9,705 nucleotides of DNA, taken from NCBI GenBank assembly GCA_029861485.1, contig JAOTZF010000050.1:1-9705 (forward strand), in the 5' to 3' direction. A program made the position numbers and the translations under genes. Under the pieces are notes generated by a model that worked only from the letters and a program-made list of their open reading frames with translations, had not been told where the DNA came from and made no database searches. Within the stretch, counting starts at the first letter, position 1; each line of letters starts with the position of its first letter. Shown piece by piece: positions 7,166 to 9,705 of this stretch. The DNA is from Thermoleophilia bacterium. GTDB taxonomy: Bacteria; Actinomycetota; Thermoleophilia; Miltoncostaeales; Miltoncostaeaceae.

Positions 7166-8097
7166 GCCACGATCCGCGTGCCCGCGAGCCCTTCGAGCCC
7201 CTCAGCGCCATGCTTGAGCGAGGTGATCACGGCCTGGATGCCGCCACCTTCCACGAAGCTGGCCGCAGCGGCGATCTTCGGGCCCATGCTGCCGGCGGGG
7301 AACTGACCCTCCGCGAGATGCCGCCGGGCCTCAGCCACCGTCAGCCGGTCGACCGGCGTCTGCTCGGGCGTGCCGAAGTCGAGCATGACCTCGTCGACTC
7401 CGGTCAGCAGCAGGAGCGTCTCGGCACCAACCAGCCGGCCGATCAGCGCGGCCGAGAGGTCCTTGTCGATGACCGCGTCCACTCCGACGAACGAGTCATC
7501 GCGGCGCGCAACGGGCACCCCGCCGCCCCCGCAGGCGATCACGATCTTCTCCTTGGCGAGCAGGGCACTGATCTCGTCCCGCTCCAGCACCTCGATCGGG
7601 CGAGGGGAGGCGACCACCCGGCGCCAACCGCGGCCCGCGTCCTCGGCAACGGCCCAGCCGCGTGCGGCCGCCAGCCGGCGTGCCCTCCCCTCGGGGAAGA
7701 ACGGCCCTATCGGCTTGCTCGGGCTGGAGAATGCGGGGTCGGCCTCGTCCACGAGCACCCGGGTCACGATCGCGGCGATGCCGCGCTCTCCCCCACGCTC
7801 GCATTGGATGGAGGCAATCGCCTCTGAGAGCAGGTAGCCGAGCTGCCCCTGGGTCATCGCGCCGAGCACGAAAAGTGGCTGAGGGGGGAGCTCTCGCGAG
7901 ACGGCTTCTTGGGCGATGGCGAGGGCCCCGACCTGTGGTCCGTTGCCGTGCACTACGAGCACACGGCGCCCCGTCTCGCTGATGGCGACGATTTGCTCGG
8001 CGACTTCTCGAGCGCGCAGACGTTGAGCGCTGTCAGCCAGCCCGCCGGCGGGGGCCAGCGCGTTGCCGCCAACCGCGAAGACTGTGGTCGCGCTCAC
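7162..8097 (-). CDS. arcC: Carbamate kinase
   Basis: The 311-residue product is of normal carbamate kinase length and has all family motifs: AVGGNAL (8-14), VVHGNGPQVG (48-57), MTQGQLGYLL (81-90), SKPIGPFFPEG (127-137, with Lys128), IACGGGGVPV (187-196), VIDKDLSAALI (209-219, with Lys212), LLTGVDEV (230-237) and GSMGPKIAAA (269-278, with Lys274). It catalyses carbamoyl phosphate + ADP giving ATP plus carbamate, which falls apart to NH3 and CO2, in the cytoplasm. It is the first gene of the seven-gene minus-strand operon. No arginine deiminase or catabolic ornithine transcarbamylase gene is in the window, while fdrA is in the operon, so carbamoyl phosphate from an FdrA-type transcarbamylase is the likely feed. 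The GTG at 8097 has an ideal AGGAGG seven bases upstream, which settles the start. Confidence 0.97.
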   Translation of the reverse strand: MSATTVFAVGGNALAPAGGLADSAQRLRAREVAEQIVAISETGRRVLVVHGNGPQVGALAIAQEAVSRELPPQPLFVLGAMTQGQLGYLLSEAIASIQCERGGERGIAAIVTRVLVDEADPAFSSPSKPIGPFFPEGRARRLAAARGWAVAEDAGRGWRRVVASPRPIEVLERDEISALLAKEKIVIACGGGGVPVARRDDSFVGVDAVIDKDLSAALIGRLVGAETLLLLTGVDEVMLDFGTPEQTPVDRLTVAEARRHLAEGQFPAGSMGPKIAAAASFVEGGGIQAVITSLKHGAEGLEGLAGTRIVA

Positions 8098-8104
8098 TGA
8101 ACAT

Positions 8105-8110
8105 CCTCCT
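8105..8110 (-). promoter_or_regulatory. Strong ribosome binding site of arcC
   Basis: AGGAGG on the minus strand lies seven bases before the GTG at 8097. An ATG at 8104-8102 is out of frame, so this site decides the GTG start. It is the strongest Shine-Dalgarno in the leftward operon; most of the later genes rely on stop/start overlaps instead. Confidence 0.75.
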
Positions 8111-8153
8111 GGCCCGAAAGACGCGCCACGCAGCCCGCGCCGTTTGCATCAAT

Positions 8154-8188
8154 GACTTGCCACACTATTCCTAGCGTTAGAGACTTGC
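8154..8188 (+). repeat. Direct repeat GACTTGC, two copies 28 bases apart
   Basis: GACTTGC occurs at 8154-8160 and again at 8182-8188, in the AT-richer centre of the divergent region. The 28-base period is close to, but not exactly, three helical turns. The pair could be half-sites for a regulator shared by the two operons, or chance. Confidence 0.3.
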
Positions 8189-8206
8189 GGAAAGCGATTA
8201 CCGAGA

Positions 8207-8220
8207 CGGGAGCGCTCCCG
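8207..8220. repeat. Perfect 14-base palindrome in the leader of the Sll0783-type gene
   Basis: CGGGAGCGCTCCCG reads the same on both strands. It lies 57 bases before the GTG start at 8278. It could be a protein-binding operator or, in RNA, a 5-base-pair hairpin with a 4-base loop. Its right half, GCGCTCCCG (8212-8220), is repeated at 8238-8246. Confidence 0.5.
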
Positions 8221-8272
8221 CGCCAGTCAGCCCAGGCGCGCTCCCGCCAGCCCAAGTGATCCAGCCGGGAGG
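8207..8272 (+). promoter_or_regulatory. Leader with alternating CGGGAG and CTCCCG elements that can cover the ribosome binding site
   Basis: Four elements follow in order: CGGGAG (8207-8212), CTCCCG (8215-8220), CTCCCG (8241-8246) and CGGGAG (8266-8271). The last is the core of the ribosome binding site (GGGAGG, 8267-8272), five bases before the GTG at 8278. Either CTCCCG copy can pair with the ribosome binding site, and the first CGGGAG can compete for both. Pairing of 8241-8246 with 8266-8271 can extend by two pairs past a bulged G8272. That arrangement could make translation of the Sll0783-type gene switchable. No known riboswitch class is recognised, and high GC makes chance pairing a real alternative. 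Confidence 0.35.
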
Positions 8273-8277
8273 CGACT

Positions 8278-8763
8278 GTGGCAAAAATCGAAGGAATGGT
8301 TCCCGAAGAGGGCCAGCAGCTCTTCGACATCGAAGAGAAGATCTTCCCCGACATCCAGGCGGAGGCGGGGCAGGAGGCGTGGACGTTCATGCACACCGTG
8401 CCGTACGAGGGTTCGGTTGGTCTCGTGAACCTGCTGACCACGACGCGACTGGTGCGAAAGGGCTTCAAGGTCCACCTTGTGCTCTACGGCCCCGGCGTGC
8501 TGATGGCCTCTGGCACTCGTGGGTACCCAACCGTCGGCGCGGAGGCGTTCCCCGGCCACATGGCGATCAACAACCAGCTCAAGACCCTGCTCGACGAGGG
8601 CGCGACGATCTATGCATGCCGGTTCGCGATGGGCGCGCTCTACGGGATGCGCGAGGACGACCTCATCCCCGGAGTGACGGCGTTCAATCCGCTCGACGTG
8701 CTCGACGCGGCCCTGACCGCATGGCAGAACAAGGCATTCCAGCTGAACACCTGGACGGTCTGA
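8278..8763 (+). CDS. MSMEG_0572/Sll0783-family nitrogen-starvation-linked protein (DsrE-like)
   Basis: The 161-residue protein matches, from memory, the MSMEG_0572/Sll0783 family: FMHTVPYEGSVGLVNLLTTT (split motif, 37-56), LVRKGFKVHLVLYGPGVL (58-75), GTRGYPTVGAEAFPGH (79-94), IYACRFAMGALYGM (111-124) and FNPLDVLDAAL near the C-terminus. The fold is DsrE-like (small alpha/beta, usually oligomeric), and Cys114 is its only cysteine. Sll0783 of Synechocystis is induced by nitrogen starvation and its loss impairs polyhydroxybutyrate formation; relatives sit in the Nit1C cluster beside a nitrilase linked to cyanide assimilation. No biochemical activity is established for the family. The GTG at 8278 follows GGGAGG at five bases. 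It heads a rightward operon and is transcribed away from arcC, with which it may share control. Confidence 0.82.
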   Translation: MAKIEGMVPEEGQQLFDIEEKIFPDIQAEAGQEAWTFMHTVPYEGSVGLVNLLTTTRLVRKGFKVHLVLYGPGVLMASGTRGYPTVGAEAFPGHMAINNQLKTLLDEGATIYACRFAMGALYGMREDDLIPGVTAFNPLDVLDAALTAWQNKAFQLNTWTV

Positions 8764-8787
8764 GTCACGGAGGGGCCCGACTCTCAG

Positions 8788-9417
8788 GTGAGCGAGCGGG
8801 ACGCGGTGGTGCGCGAATGGGCGACGGCCGAAGAGGGGCTGTACCCGATCGTCACCACCCGCCCGGACCTCTATGAGGCGTGCACCGGCCTGGTGCGCTC
8901 GCTGGCCGATCACCTGCGCGACGTGCCCGACCTCCACGGCCTGGTGGCGACGTTCCGTATGACGGACCTCGCGACCGACCTCGAGCAGGCGGGCATCGAC
9001 CCAACCGGCATCTCGCCAGAGATCAGAACGGATCTCGTCAGGGGCGCGGCCTATGCGATGCGCTCACGGGAGCTGATCGGTGAGGACCAGACGAGGGCGG
9101 CACGCGCCGCCATCGCCCGTGCACGTCGAACGACGGAGTCGACGGTCACGATTTGGGGCAAAGGGGACAACGAGCTCCATCCCCCGTATCGCAGAGTCGA
9201 GATGGCGCTGGACACCGGGCGGGCGGTTGCCATCTCGACCGAGATCAGCCCCGACACCATGAGAGCGATCTTCATCGTCGCCGGCATTCAGCTCGACCCG
9301 GAGACGGGGGAGGCCATCGACGACGACCTGCTCGCAGCTGAACGGACATTCACCGATGCCAAGGAGTGGCACGCCGCCGCAGACGAGCTGCGGTCCTTGC
9401 TGCTCGAGCCTGAATAG
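8788..9417 (+). CDS. Unrecognised 209-residue protein
   Basis: I do not recognise this protein. It is soluble by appearance, with no signal peptide or membrane segment. The N-terminal two thirds look helical and charged, ending in an Arg/Ala-rich helix (about 103-115). The C-terminal third looks alpha/beta: STVTIWGKGDNEL (118-130), PYRRVEMALDTGRAVAISTE (133-152), MRAIFIVAGIQLD (158-170), and a final helix to Glu209. It has one cysteine (Cys32) and no obvious catalytic motif. The gene is real on context: it sits 24 bases after the Sll0783-type stop on the same strand, has GGAGGGG (8769-8775) upstream at a rather long distance, and its stop codon overlaps the ribosome binding site of the amidohydrolase. 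The partnership with those two genes suggests a shared pathway. The GTG at 8788 is the only reasonable start seen near the ribosome binding site. Confidence 0.8.
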   Translation: MSERDAVVREWATAEEGLYPIVTTRPDLYEACTGLVRSLADHLRDVPDLHGLVATFRMTDLATDLEQAGIDPTGISPEIRTDLVRGAAYAMRSRELIGEDQTRAARAAIARARRTTESTVTIWGKGDNELHPPYRRVEMALDTGRAVAISTEISPDTMRAIFIVAGIQLDPETGEAIDDDLLAAERTFTDAKEWHAAADELRSLLLEPE

Positions 9418-9421
9418 GAGG
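9416..9421 (+). promoter_or_regulatory. Ribosome binding site of the amidohydrolase, overlapping the preceding stop codon
   Basis: AGGAGG includes the last two bases of the TAG stop (9415-9417) and lies four bases before the ATG at 9426. The overlap suggests translational coupling and supports one operon. Confidence 0.7.
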
Positions 9422-9425
9422 AGAG

Positions 9426-9705
9426 ATGGGACTACCTGAAGGAATGAAACGAGCGGTCATCGACGACCACAGCCACATCGGTGAGATCGAGGGCTTTCCG
9501 TTCTATGGTCTCGTCGAGCCGGTCAAGCCGATCGTCTACGACTTCCCCAAGACCAAGGACATGCTCAAGTTCATGGACAGGTACGCGATCGAGCGCGCGC
9601 TGGTCATGAGCAACTACGGCGTGCCCAAGCCGGAGCAGCCGTTCAGCCTGAACCCGGTCGTGATGGAGGCGGCCCAGCAGAGCGACCGGATCCGGGGCCT
9701 GCTGT
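9426..9705 (+). CDS. Amidohydrolase (amidohydrolase-2 / ACMSD-like) family protein, N-terminal part (runs off right edge)
   Basis: Only the first 93 residues are seen. VIDDHSHIGE (11-20) carries the metal-binding D-x-H-x-H pattern (His15 and His17) at the end of strand one of a TIM barrel, typical of the amidohydrolase superfamily. A segment before the second strand (KTKDMLKFMDRYAIERALVM, 49-68) is like the one in amidohydrolase-2 (ACMSD, isoorotate or hydroxybenzoate decarboxylase-like) proteins. Such enzymes hydrolyse C-N bonds or decarboxylate ring acids with one metal ion. The remaining ligands lie beyond the window, so the subfamily cannot be set. The gene is the third of the rightward operon. 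If it acts on a cyclic amide or ureide, it could feed the carbamoyl-handling genes across the divergent region; this is inference. Confidence 0.85.
   Translation, partial: MGLPEGMKRAVIDDHSHIGEIEGFPFYGLVEPVKPIVYDFPKTKDMLKFMDRYAIERALVMSNYGVPKPEQPFSLNPVVMEAAQQSDRIRGLL

Larger units (their letters stand above)
8098..8277. promoter_or_regulatory. Divergent control region between the two operons
   Basis: These 180 bases separate the arcC operon (leftward) from the Sll0783-type operon (rightward) and must hold the start signals of at least one of them. Its centre (about 8141-8200) is the most AT-rich part of the window. A weak rightward promoter match is TTGCAT (8144-8149), a 16-base spacer, then TATTCC (8166-8171). 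For the leftward operon, TAGTGT read on the minus strand (8167-8162) is a possible -10 without a good -35. I cannot fix either promoter from sequence alone. The half nearest the Sll0783-type gene holds a palindrome and repeats listed separately. Confidence 0.55.

Noticed and set aside
7162..8097. Arginine deiminase pathway as the context of the carbamate kinase
   Set aside because: No arginine deiminase, catabolic ornithine transcarbamylase or arginine/ornithine antiporter gene is in the window, and fdrA in the same operon gives a better source of carbamoyl phosphate.
8227..8937. A 236-codon minus-strand frame opposite the Sll0783-type gene
   Set aside because: His/Arg-rich antisense shadow with no motif; the plus strand encodes a conserved family protein here.
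1..9705. Mobile elements, CRISPR arrays, tRNA or rRNA genes
   Set aside because: I saw no transposase motifs, no regularly spaced repeats of array type, no tRNA-like cloverleaf or CCA-end signals, and no conserved rRNA stretches.

Overview
The window is GC-rich and densely coded, with mostly GTG start codons and several 4-base stop/start overlaps. That style fits a high-GC actinobacterium (Actinomycetota, perhaps a deep-branching class). The assignment rests on composition and gene style only, since no rRNA or marker gene is present.

Layout. Position 1-468 (minus) is the N-terminal part of a CoA-disulfide-reductase-like flavoprotein that runs off the left edge. Positions 526-8097 (minus) hold seven tightly packed genes that look like one operon. 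In transcription order they are: carbamate kinase (arcC), a fold-type-I aminotransferase-like protein whose PLP lysine is histidine, a compact SsuD-like flavin monooxygenase, a fold-type-III PLP decarboxylase-like protein, FdrA, a glycosyltransferase of the MSMEG_0565 type, and an OsmC-family thiol protein. Positions 8098-8277 are a divergent control region. Positions 8278-9705 (plus) hold a second operon: an MSMEG_0572/Sll0783-type (DsrE-like) protein, an unrecognised 209-residue protein, and the start of an amidohydrolase.

How the genes may work together. FdrA and carbamate kinase are the two ends of the oxamate-transcarbamylase route of E. coli allantoin use, in which a carbamoyl group is moved to phosphate and then used to make ATP, NH3 and CO2. 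The usual partners (DUF1116/YlbE and DUF2877/YlbF) are absent here. Their place is taken by two unusual PLP-fold proteins and a flavin monooxygenase. Two families known from the nitrogen-starvation-linked Nit1C/MSMEG_05xx gene set (the glycosyltransferase and the Sll0783-type protein) sit in the same locus, but the nitrilase, radical SAM and PurM-like genes of that set are not seen in this window. My reading, which is inference, is an undescribed pathway that scavenges or remodels a nitrogen-rich, carbamoyl-bearing compound under nitrogen limitation. The substrate cannot be read from the sequence.

The most notable single observation is the Lys-to-His replacement in the aminotransferase-like protein (residue 273, bases 6347-6349). 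It is set in an otherwise well-kept active site, reminiscent of the His-for-Lys sugar dehydratase ColD.
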